NCBI GenBank assembly: GCA_022707945.1
Contig: JAKIZQ010000073.1
Span: 1-5,173 of the forward strand
Direction: 5' to 3'
Source: Bdellovibrionales bacterium
Lineage (GTDB): Bacteria; Bdellovibrionota; JAFGOL01
Length of the DNA: 5,173 bases
The notes under the pieces were generated by a model. It was not told the DNA's origin, did no database searches, and saw only the letters and a program-made list of their open reading frames with translations. The position numbers and the translations under genes are program-made. Shown one piece after another: positions 1 through 5,173 of this stretch; within the stretch, counting starts at the first letter, position 1; every line of letters begins with the position of its first letter.

Positions 1-36
1 GCCAAATAATTCTATTAGTTCTTTAACTTTGAACAT
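1..36 (-). CDS. murE: MurE N-terminus (UDP-N-acetylmuramoyl-dipeptide ligase), first 12 codons only
   Basis: Only MFKVKELIELFG is visible before the window ends; the ATG is at 34-36. MurE proteins commonly begin with a short M-x-L/V-x-E-L-L/I stretch like this, and murE commonly follows ftsI in dcw clusters, so position and sequence agree. The full protein would be an ATP-dependent cytosolic ligase adding the third stem-peptide residue, usually meso-diaminopimelate or lysine; which one cannot be told from here. CAGGGAC abuts the ATG, and its AGGG core sits only 2 nt upstream, closer than usual. Twelve residues cannot prove identity; the call rests mainly on gene order. Confidence 0.65.
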   Translation of the reverse strand, partial: MFKVKELIELFG

Positions 37-89
37 GTCCCTGATTCTATAAATTTTAATTAAAAGATTCTACTCTTATTTTAGCTTTT
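37..89 (-). other. Intergenic gap between ftsI and murE, longest in the window
   Basis: This AT-rich 53-nt spacer holds no stable G/C hairpin followed by a U-run, so no intrinsic terminator is seen. It contains the 12-bp perfect palindrome TTTTAATTAAAA (54-65). TA-rich hexamers such as TAAAAT could pass for a -10 box, but no matching -35 was found. AGGG just before the murE ATG may serve as its ribosome binding site. Confidence 0.5.
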
Positions 90-2039
90 TTATTCTAACC
101 AAAGGGTTATGGTGTCTAGCCCCTCTGGTTTTGGCCCAGACTGAGGTTCTTGTCTTACTACCCTTCCATTACCATTTACCTTAACTTCTTTAAAATCAGC
201 AGAGATCATCCTCAAAGCATTTCTAAGGGATCTACCTTTAAGGTCTGGCACATTCCCTTTTTCGACTACAATATCTTTTTCACTATATGTTTGTTCCTTA
301 TATTCTTCTTCAACATGTTTTTTCTTTTCTTCTTTTTTATCACCAAGAGGTATTTGAGTATCTGTTCCTTGTACGATTATGTTGGCTATATTCCTAAATA
401 AAGGTCCTGCCACTGAGCCTCCATAATATGAACCTTTCTTAGGCTCATCAATTATAACCAACATCGCATACTTTGGATTAGAGGCTGGGAAAAAACCAGA
501 GAATGAGCTTGCATACTTGTCTGCAGAATAACCACCTCTAACAGGTTTTTGTGCCGTACCAGTTTTACCAACTATCTCAAAGCCCTGTATATTGGTGCTT
601 GTTCCAGTACCCTCCTCTACGACAGACCTTAACATAGATGTTAATTCTTTTGTTATATCTGTAGGGACAACTTTATCTTCTTTTTCATAATCATATTCGT
701 AGATGGTTTTCCCTTTTTCATCTTTTATATTATCAACAACATGTGGAATAACGTCATAGCCACCATTAGCTATTACTGCATAAGATTTTACCATCTGCAT
801 AGGTGTAACAGATATACCCTGACCAAATCCCATGTTTGCCAACTCAACCTTGCCAACTCTCTTTGGATAAAGACCACTCACTTCACCCGGCAGATCTATT
901 TCTGTTCTCTTGCCAAAACCAAATTTGTTTATTCCTTTCTCGAACTTGTCCTTACCTATCATCAAGGATAATTTAGCAGATCCTATATTGCTCGACACAG
1001 ATATAAGTTTTTTTAGATCCATAAAACCATAATCATGGTTCTTTGATTCTTTTATAATTATTGGTTTCCTACCAGATACGACGACAAATTTACCATTCTC
1101 CCCCCAAAGTGTATCTTTAAGGCTCATAACCTTATTTATAAGAGCTATACCAACTGTAACTATTTTAAAAATAGAACCAGGCTCAAATACGTCTGTAACG
1201 GCTCTATTCCTCATATCAAAATTATTAGTCTTGCTAAGATCATTAGGGTCATAGGTAGGATAATTAGCTAAAGCAAGAATATCTCCATTGTGAGGGTCCA
1301 TAACTATCACAGTTCCACTTGTAGCATCTTTTTCTTCTACAACTCTCTTTAGTTCTCTTTCTACTTGATATTGAATGTTGCTATCTATCGTAAGATACAC
1401 TGTTCTACCATTGTCGGTAGAAATAAACGCATTAGAACCGACATATATAACCCTTCCCTTTCTATCTCTCTCGTATTTTTCACTAACGTTCTGGCTCTTT
1501 ATGAAATCATCATAATAACGTTCAACACCGTCTTTTCCTTCTGCATCCCTATTAACAAAACCTATCACGTGAGAAGCAAGATACCCATTTGGATAAACTC
1601 TTTTAGGTTCTTTAATTACATCTATACCCTCGTGTTTAACTAATTCTTGTATATTTGCCGATTCATCAAAGCTAAGAAACCTTTTTATCCAAACAAAGCG
1701 TTTCTGCTCATTCATTTTCTTAAGAACAACATCTTGTTCAAGGCCAAGTGCTTGACTAAGTTTTTTAGAAAGATCTGGCCTTTCTGCTACAGGAATTAAA
1801 GAAGGATCAACAAAAATAGAATCAAGATCTACACTAACGGCCAAAGGATTACCATTTCTGTCTAGTATATTACCCCTTTTTGGAGCAAGTTCTATTTTTC
1901 TTGTATATTGTTTTTTTGCCTGATCAACTATCCTTTGGTCTGGAAAGATCTGTAATTTTATCGCTGTAAAAAGAAATATTATAAAACTTAGCAGAAGAAT
2001 AGAGAATACGAACAAAATCCTTTTCCTGCTTAATTCCAT
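90..2039 (-). CDS. ftsI: Division-specific peptidoglycan transpeptidase FtsI (class B PBP) with one PASTA domain
   Basis: This class B penicillin-binding protein makes the 4-3 crosslinks of septal peptidoglycan, acting outside the membrane with FtsW and activated by FtsL. It has 649 residues. A basic N-terminus and membrane helix (about 8-27) lead into the dimerisation/pedestal domain with RGNILDRNG at 55-63. In the transpeptidase domain the SxxK motif is S289-IF-K292 within FEPGSIFK, so the acylated Ser is 289. SxN is S349-S350-N351, and KTG is K492-T493-G494 in VGKTGTAQKP. All catalytic motifs are intact. A charged Lys/Glu-rich linker (about 567-594) joins a single C-terminal PASTA domain from NVPDLKG (596) to the end. 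PASTA makes it longer than E. coli FtsI (588 residues) and nearer to SpoVD/PBP2x-type proteins. Adjacency to ftsL upstream and murE downstream favours the septal enzyme over an elongation PBP2. The ATG at 2037-2039 has AAGAGG upstream. Confidence 0.95.
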   Translation of the reverse strand: MELSRKRILFVFSILLLSFIIFLFTAIKLQIFPDQRIVDQAKKQYTRKIELAPKRGNILDRNGNPLAVSVDLDSIFVDPSLIPVAERPDLSKKLSQALGLEQDVVLKKMNEQKRFVWIKRFLSFDESANIQELVKHEGIDVIKEPKRVYPNGYLASHVIGFVNRDAEGKDGVERYYDDFIKSQNVSEKYERDRKGRVIYVGSNAFISTDNGRTVYLTIDSNIQYQVERELKRVVEEKDATSGTVIVMDPHNGDILALANYPTYDPNDLSKTNNFDMRNRAVTDVFEPGSIFKIVTVGIALINKVMSLKDTLWGENGKFVVVSGRKPIIIKESKNHDYGFMDLKKLISVSSNIGSAKLSLMIGKDKFEKGINKFGFGKRTEIDLPGEVSGLYPKRVGKVELANMGFGQGISVTPMQMVKSYAVIANGGYDVIPHVVDNIKDEKGKTIYEYDYEKEDKVVPTDITKELTSMLRSVVEEGTGTSTNIQGFEIVGKTGTAQKPVRGGYSADKYASSFSGFFPASNPKYAMLVIIDEPKKGSYYGGSVAGPLFRNIANIIVQGTDTQIPLGDKKEEKKKHVEEEYKEQTYSEKDIVVEKGNVPDLKGRSLRNALRMISADFKEVKVNGNGRVVRQEPQSGPKPEGLDTITLWLE

Positions 2040-2040
2040 A

Positions 2041-2301
2041 TTACCTCTTTATATATCTAAATTGTTTTTCTGCTGGTTGATCAAGCCCAAAATGTTCTTT
2101 TGCGTATTCCTCTACTTTTGCCGGCGAGGTAAGGTTAGCATACTCTATACTAAGCCTTCTGTTCTCCTGCATAAGTTCTTTTTTGTTGTTAACAACTTCT
2201 TGATGGCTATAGCTTGACGTAATAACGGTTAATGTTATCCAAAGATAAACAAGGAGACTTGCAAAGATCAAACTCCAAAAATAATATCTTTGTCGCTTCA
2301 A
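2041..2301 (-). CDS. ftsL: Cell division protein FtsL-like, single-pass with coiled coil
   Basis: FtsL is a bitopic divisome protein. With FtsB and FtsQ it forms the complex that activates septal peptidoglycan synthesis by FtsW-FtsI. From the chosen start the product has 86 residues: a short basic tail (KRQRYYFW), one membrane helix at about 8-28, then a probable coiled coil at about 33-57 (EVVNNKKELMQENRRLSIEY). The end, SPAKVEEYAKEHFGLDQP, is the region typical of FtsL/DivIC proteins. FtsL sequences diverge strongly, so the call rests on this architecture and on the position between rsmH and ftsI. The start is uncertain. A TTG at 2329-2331 would give 96 residues and overlap rsmH by 17 nt, but the TTG at 2299-2301 has AAGGGG 9 nt upstream and is preferred. 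No ATG or GTG start is available. The last codons (AAG AGG TAA) form the ftsI ribosome binding site. Confidence 0.85.
   Translation of the reverse strand: MKRQRYYFWSLIFASLLVYLWITLTVITSSYSHQEVVNNKKELMQENRRLSIEYANLTSPAKVEEYAKEHFGLDQPAEKQFRYIKR
2044..2049 (-). promoter_or_regulatory. Ribosome binding site for ftsI inside the end of ftsL
   Basis: AAGAGG on the minus strand forms the last two codons of ftsL and lies 4 nt before the ftsI ATG (2037-2039). The ftsL stop and the ftsI start are separated by a single base, which points to translational coupling of the two division genes. Confidence 0.65.
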
Positions 2302-2310
2302 TTTAAGGTT

Positions 2311-2316
2311 CCCCTT
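2311..2316 (-). promoter_or_regulatory. Ribosome binding site for ftsL, overlapping the rsmH stop
   Basis: AAGGGG on the minus strand overlaps the rsmH TAA stop by two bases and lies 9 nt before a TTG at 2299-2301. The alternative TTG at 2329-2331 has only TTAGAG directly against it. The strong site therefore favours the downstream start for ftsL. Confidence 0.6.
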
Positions 2317-3253
2317 ATAGTTTTTCTGCAACTCTAAGTTTTGCGCTTCTTGCCCTTGGGTTCAATTTTGTTTCTTCCTCACTCGGACCTACGAAGTTCT
2401 TTACCACAGATCTAAGGTATGGAGTTCTACCACAAAGACATTGTGCAAGTCCTTTAGGACAAACGCAAGGATTAAGTCCCTGTTTTATCAATTTTTTGAC
2501 GATTCTGTCTTCTAAACTATGAAAACTTATAACACAAAGTCTTCCGTTTGGTTTTAAAAGTTTAATTGCGTTATCAAGCCCTTCCTTAAGCGAATCAAGT
2601 TCGCTGTTAACATATATCCTTAATGCCTGAAAGGTTTTTGTAGCAGGGTCTGTTTCCATCCCATATCTTTTTTGTCCAAGAACAGAATAGATAACATCAC
2701 AAAGCTCTCCTGTTGTTCGTATCCTTGTCTCAATTCTTTTTTTGTCTATTGCATAGGCTATTCTTTTGTAGTTCCTTTCTTCGCCATACTCATTTATTAT
2801 TCGTGCTAATTCTTTAACATCAATGTCGTTGACGACATCCTCTGCTGTAAGGTCTTGTTTGGTGTCATACCTCATGTCGAGAGGTCCGTTCTTTGAAAAA
2901 CTGAATCCCCTGCTTGCATCATCAACATGTATACTAGAAAAACCAAGATCCATTAAAATGCCATCACAAGACTTTATGTCATAAAAGCCTAATATATCAG
3001 GAAGGCTCTTGTAATCAGAATTAACTATTTTAACTGTAGATCTATTATTTGAATAACCATCAAAGAGTTCTTCAAGATATTTTGCATTAAAAGGATCTTT
3101 ATCTATACCTATTACAAAAAGTTCTTTCCCAGCCTCTAAGATAGCTTGTAAATGCCCACCTCTACCTGCAGTACAGTCTACATAAACTCCACCATTCTTT
3201 ATATTAAGATTTTCTATGCATTCTTTTTTTAGAACAGGTATATGATCTATCAT
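2315..3253 (-). CDS. rsmH: 16S rRNA (cytosine-1402 N4)-methyltransferase RsmH (MraW)
   Basis: RsmH uses S-adenosylmethionine to N4-methylate C1402 of 16S rRNA in the ribosomal P site. The 312-residue product has the usual family length. It begins HIPVLKKECIENL, and SAM motif I is VDCTAGRGGH (25-34). Next come IDKDP (50-54), the signature LMDLGFSSIHVDDASRGFSF (100-119) and GPLDMRYD. YGEERNYKRIAYAI, TKTFQALRIYVNSELDSL and RLCVISFHSLEDRIVK (238-253) follow, and the C-terminus is RSAKLRVAEK. A CxC-x6-CxC cluster (C263, C265, C272, C274) lies near the C-terminus; similar Cys-containing segments occur in other RsmH proteins, and metal binding is possible but unproven. The ATG at 3251-3253 fits the family N-terminus, with a weak GTGAG upstream. 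It is the first recognisable dcw-cluster gene here, but mraZ does not precede it. The stop TAA merges with the ftsL Shine-Dalgarno (TAAGGGG). Confidence 0.97.
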   Translation of the reverse strand: MIDHIPVLKKECIENLNIKNGGVYVDCTAGRGGHLQAILEAGKELFVIGIDKDPFNAKYLEELFDGYSNNRSTVKIVNSDYKSLPDILGFYDIKSCDGILMDLGFSSIHVDDASRGFSFSKNGPLDMRYDTKQDLTAEDVVNDIDVKELARIINEYGEERNYKRIAYAIDKKRIETRIRTTGELCDVIYSVLGQKRYGMETDPATKTFQALRIYVNSELDSLKEGLDNAIKLLKPNGRLCVISFHSLEDRIVKKLIKQGLNPCVCPKGLAQCLCGRTPYLRSVVKNFVGPSEEETKLNPRARSAKLRVAEKL

Positions 3254-3257
3254 ATTC

Positions 3258-3680
3258 TCACAACATGAATAAAGGGATCATAGAGAATATAGAATAAACT
3301 ATAACTACGACGATAAATGTCTTTGGTTTGGTCCTATATATTGCAAGAGCCAATATAATAAAGATAAATGGCATCAGCAAAAGGAACATTTTTGATTCCA
3401 TGTTGTATCTATGAATAGAGTAAATTGGAGAATCATATCTTCCTTTCAAAAGTTCAGACAACTCATAAAAGAACTTCCCTTTTGGTGTGTTGTATTCTTG
3501 TAATGCTTTAAGGCTGATATCAAGGTCCTTTATGTCCAAAGAACTCCCTATAGGAGAAAAACCAAGTTCTTTTGTTGGACGATCAAATACAAATATAGCT
3601 ACAAATGATAGTACAAGAGCTATCAAGAGAACATTAATCGTTATCTTTTTTTGAAACTGAGCCTTCACCATACTTTGCAT
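3258..3680 (-). CDS. Uncharacterised membrane protein with three predicted helices
   Basis: I do not recognise this family. The 140-residue product has a short basic N-terminus (KAQFQKK) and a hydrophobic helix at about 13-33. A polar stretch of about 65 residues (34-97), probably outside the membrane, contains YNTPKGKFFYELSELLKG. Two further helices lie at about 98-115 and 121-139, separated by a basic loop (YRTKPK), and the chain ends in the membrane. The gene overlaps the HAMP gene by 47 nt if it starts at the first ATG, or by 38 nt if it starts at Met4 (3669-3671). Met4 has a weak GGA 8 nt upstream; the first ATG has no clear Shine-Dalgarno, and a stop lies four codons further up. The overlap suggests co-translation with the HAMP protein. 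Its TGA stop lies 4 nt before rsmH. The overlap, compact spacing and sensible membrane topology support a real gene. Function unknown. Confidence 0.75.
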   Translation of the reverse strand: MQSMVKAQFQKKITINVLLIALVLSFVAIFVFDRPTKELGFSPIGSSLDIKDLDISLKALQEYNTPKGKFFYELSELLKGRYDSPIYSIHRYNMESKMFLLLMPFIFIILALAIYRTKPKTFIVVVIVYSIFSMIPLFML

Positions 3681-4113
3681 CCAACTTATTCATTAGTTTA
3701 TTAAGATCACCTACTAATTCCTTTAGCTCGTCTTTTTTTCTGACCCTGAACCTTACAGACAGGTCGCCAGAGGTGTGAATGCTGTCTATGCTTCTTCTTA
3801 TAGAGAAAACGGCTCCAGAAACACGACTAGAAAATACAAGGCCCACCAAGAACATAAAGAACGTTATTGTAACGCCAACAGCGGCTATTTTTATCATTAA
3901 AAGTTTTCTTTGACGCTCAAGGAAAAGAACAGCCTCTTTACTTTGGTTAAGACCAGCAACTAAAAGAGCACTGTCATGAGCATTAACATAACTATAGAAA
4001 ACGTAGCCCACTAAAAAACTAACCAGTAGTCCTGTAGTGGCAAGCAATATTGAATATTTTAATTGGAATCCTTCATCAACAACAAAGACTTCTCTTTTTA
4101 TACTAGAACCCAT
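3634..4113 (-). CDS. Short two-helix membrane protein with HAMP-like domain and no output domain
   Basis: The product has 159 residues. A short N-terminal tail ending in REVFVVDEGFQLKY (7-20) is followed by a first membrane helix at about 20-42. About 30 extracytoplasmic residues come next, then a second helix at about 73-94. The cytoplasmic part, about 95-145, resembles a HAMP linker: an amphipathic helix SIRRSIDSIHTSGDLSV with the GDL turn at 116-118, then KKDELKELVGDLNKLMNKL as the second helix. The conserved early HAMP proline appears to be missing. The protein ends about 15 residues later, with no kinase, cyclase or methyl-accepting domain. From memory, similar short 'xxVDxxFQLKY' HAMP proteins occur in Geobacter-like and Deferribacteres genomes. 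Role unknown; signal relay, or scaffolding near the divisome, is only speculation. The ATG at 4111-4113 is the only upstream start before a stop, with a GAGG 12 nt away, which is rather far. The 3' end overlaps the next gene. Confidence 0.8.
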   Translation of the reverse strand: MGSSIKREVFVVDEGFQLKYSILLATTGLLVSFLVGYVFYSYVNAHDSALLVAGLNQSKEAVLFLERQRKLLMIKIAAVGVTITFFMFLVGLVFSSRVSGAVFSIRRSIDSIHTSGDLSVRFRVRKKDELKELVGDLNKLMNKLDAKYGEGSVSKKDND

Positions 4114-4122
4114 AACTACTTT

Positions 4123-4521
4123 TTACCTCATTTTTACCCAAGCGTCTACAACACCATTAATAAAACCTGCTGAATCCTTATCACCATATTTTTTGGCAAG
4201 CTCAAGTACTTCATTTATTACAACGGCCGCTGGTTGTTTGCCCCAGCCTATTTCTGCACAAGCCATATAGATTAAAGCCTTGTCTATTTTACCAAGTCTT
4301 TCCATTGACCAGTTCTTAATAAGCGGTTTTAACTGTTGTTGTATTTCTTTATATGAGGCTAACGTCCAATTAAGTAGTTTAACTGCATACTCATAGACTT
4401 CTGGATCAAGACCTTTTTGAAAACTAGCATATCTTTCTGTTGCGTCTATTTGGTCTAAATCACTTAATTCAACAGAATAAAGTAGTTTTAATGCAAGTTC
4501 TCTGCTGTCCCTTCTTTTCAA
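4123..4521 (-). CDS. nusB: Transcription antitermination factor NusB
   Basis: NusB is a small all-helical RNA-binding protein. With NusE (ribosomal protein S10) it binds boxA RNA and supports antitermination, mainly on rRNA operons. The product has 132 residues, close to the 139 of E. coli NusB. The N-terminus MKRRDSRELALKLLYSVE is the typical basic, Arg-rich RNA-binding start of the family. NWSMERLGKIDKALIYMA (about 70-87) and VVINEVLELAKKYGDKDSAG (about 100-119) followed by FINGVVD are the family signatures. The start codon is TTG (4519-4521). It is preferred because AAAGGAG lies 7 nt upstream and because it starts exactly at the family's conserved N-terminus. It shares the tetranucleotide TTGA with the glyA stop, so its translation is probably coupled to glyA. 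Its stop lies 9 nt before the next gene. Confidence 0.95.
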   Translation of the reverse strand: MKRRDSRELALKLLYSVELSDLDQIDATERYASFQKGLDPEVYEYAVKLLNWTLASYKEIQQQLKPLIKNWSMERLGKIDKALIYMACAEIGWGKQPAAVVINEVLELAKKYGDKDSAGFINGVVDAWVKMR

Positions 4522-5173
4522 AAAATAACTCCTTTATAAAGAGGGAACGCCTTACAAAGCTCTACCACTTGTTTTTTTGTATTAGATATTACTGTTTGAT
4601 CATTAACGTTATGTATTACGTTAGCTATCATTTTACCTATTAATTGCATTTCTTTTTCTTTCATGCCTCTTGTAGTTACAGCAGGGGTTCCTACTCTTAC
4701 ACCACTTGTGATGAAAGGAGAACGCGTTTCGAATGGGACTGTGTTCTTGTTAACTGTTATCTCTGCCATTCCAAGAGCTGCCTCTGCCTCTTTTCCTGTT
4801 ATTTCTGTGCCGCTAAGATCTATCAACATAAGGTGATTATCTGTACCGCCACTAACAAGTTTTATACCTTCATCCATTAAAGCCTTCGCCAAAGCTTTTG
4901 CATTCTTAACCACTTGTTCCTGATATGTTTTGAACTGTGGACTCATAGCTTCTTTAAAAGCAACTGCTTTTGCCGCTATTACATGCATTAATGGACCGCC
5001 TTGTATACCGGGGAATATTTTGCTGTTTATAGCTTTACCATATTCTTCTTTAGCAAGTATTAAACCGCCTCTTGGTCCACGTAATGTTTTGTGTGTAGTA
5101 CTTGTAACAAATTCAGCGTCTATTACTGGGTTTGGATGCAGTCCTGTCGCAACAAGCCCAGCTATGTGTGCCA
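4518..5173 (-). CDS. glyA: Serine hydroxymethyltransferase, C-terminal half (5' end cut by window edge)
   Basis: This cytosolic PLP enzyme converts serine and tetrahydrofolate to glycine and 5,10-methylene-tetrahydrofolate. The open frame runs to the window edge, giving 217 visible residues. An internal Met at 4986-4988 is not the start, because in-frame SHMT sequence continues upstream of it. The visible part opens with AHIAGLVATG and carries the PLP-lysine motif TSTTHKTLRGPRGG, with the Schiff-base Lys encoded at 5088-5090. FPGIQGGPLMHVIAAKA follows, and near the C-terminus TSGVRVGTPAVTTRGM contains the Arg equivalent to the substrate-carboxylate Arg of E. coli GlyA. Compared with the roughly 417-residue E. 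coli enzyme, about 200 N-terminal residues lie outside the window. The stop TGA overlaps the nusB TTG start, which suggests translational coupling. No disrupted motif is seen. Identification is very secure. Confidence 0.97.
   Translation of the reverse strand, partial: AHIAGLVATGLHPNPVIDAEFVTSTTHKTLRGPRGGLILAKEEYGKAINSKIFPGIQGGPLMHVIAAKAVAFKEAMSPQFKTYQEQVVKNAKALAKALMDEGIKLVSGGTDNHLMLIDLSGTEITGKEAEAALGMAEITVNKNTVPFETRSPFITSGVRVGTPAVTTRGMKEKEMQLIGKMIANVIHNVNDQTVISNTKKQVVELCKAFPLYKGVIF
4529..4535 (-). promoter_or_regulatory. Ribosome binding site deciding the nusB TTG start
   Basis: The minus strand reads AAAGGAG here, 7 nt before the TTG at 4519-4521. This near-perfect Shine-Dalgarno lies inside the last codons of glyA. 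It is the main reason to accept a TTG start for nusB, since no ATG or GTG is nearby in frame. Confidence 0.8.

Noticed and set aside
54..65. 12-bp palindrome TTTTAATTAAAA as an operator or terminator
   Set aside because: It is made only of A and T, so it would not form a stable RNA hairpin, and such palindromes arise by chance in AT-rich DNA. No second copy or nearby promoter supports an operator.
150..401. Plus-strand open frame of 83 codons
   Set aside because: It lies wholly opposite the PASTA/linker end of ftsI. Its Phe/Ile-rich product mirrors the Lys/Glu-rich antisense codons, and there is no convincing ribosome site.
741..971. Plus-strand open frame of 76 codons
   Set aside because: It lies opposite the ftsI transpeptidase domain, has no family resemblance and is a shadow of the real gene.
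1365..1643. Plus-strand open frame of 92 codons
   Set aside because: It lies opposite the ftsI pedestal region; its composition looks like an antisense shadow and it has no supporting context.
4037..4270. Plus-strand open frame of 77 codons
   Set aside because: It runs antisense across the nusB/HAMP junction with no recognisable domain; both minus-strand genes there are better supported.
4440..4643. Plus-strand open frame of 67 codons
   Set aside because: It runs antisense across the glyA/nusB junction, where conserved proteins occupy the other strand.
4644..4880. Plus-strand open frame of 78 codons, Cys/Ser/Tyr-rich
   Set aside because: It is fully antisense to conserved glyA sequence, and its odd composition reflects glyA codon use.
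4986..4988. ATG as the glyA start
   Set aside because: The frame continues upstream to the window edge and encodes the PLP-lysine motif, so this Met is internal.

Overview
This window is part of a tightly packed, AT-rich chromosome. Every gene reads leftwards on the minus strand. In transcription order it holds the 3' half of glyA (serine hydroxymethyltransferase), nusB, a short two-helix membrane protein with a HAMP-like segment, an unrecognised three-helix membrane protein, rsmH (mraW), an ftsL-like gene, ftsI (a division transpeptidase with one C-terminal PASTA domain) and the first 12 codons of what is very probably murE. No tRNA, rRNA, CRISPR array, insertion sequence or sizeable repeat was seen. 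No stretch over 300 bases lacks a gene; the longest gap is 53 nt (37-89).

Layout from right to left: positions 5173-4122 carry the housekeeping pair glyA-nusB, joined by a 4-nt TTGA stop/start overlap. Positions 4113-3258 carry two small membrane proteins whose reading frames overlap by up to 47 nt. Positions 3253-1 are the start of a division and cell wall (dcw) cluster in the usual order rsmH-ftsL-ftsI-murE. Gaps are 0-13 nt or overlaps throughout, apart from the 53 nt before murE. No convincing terminator or promoter was seen between genes, so the window reads as one long transcription unit (inference).

Functionally, RsmH methylates 16S rRNA, FtsL and FtsI belong to the septal peptidoglycan synthesis machinery, and MurE adds the third residue of the peptidoglycan stem peptide. 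NusB is a transcription antitermination factor and GlyA supplies glycine and one-carbon units. mraZ, which commonly precedes rsmH, is absent from its usual place; the two membrane proteins sit there instead. That placement is the least ordinary thing in the window.

The organism is a low-GC bacterium. The gene order, the single-PASTA FtsI and the short HAMP protein remind me of Deferribacterota or related delta-proteobacterial-type lineages, but this is an impression from memory at low confidence. I see an ordinary core-genome region with two poorly characterised membrane proteins, not an evident new defence, mobile or biosynthetic system.
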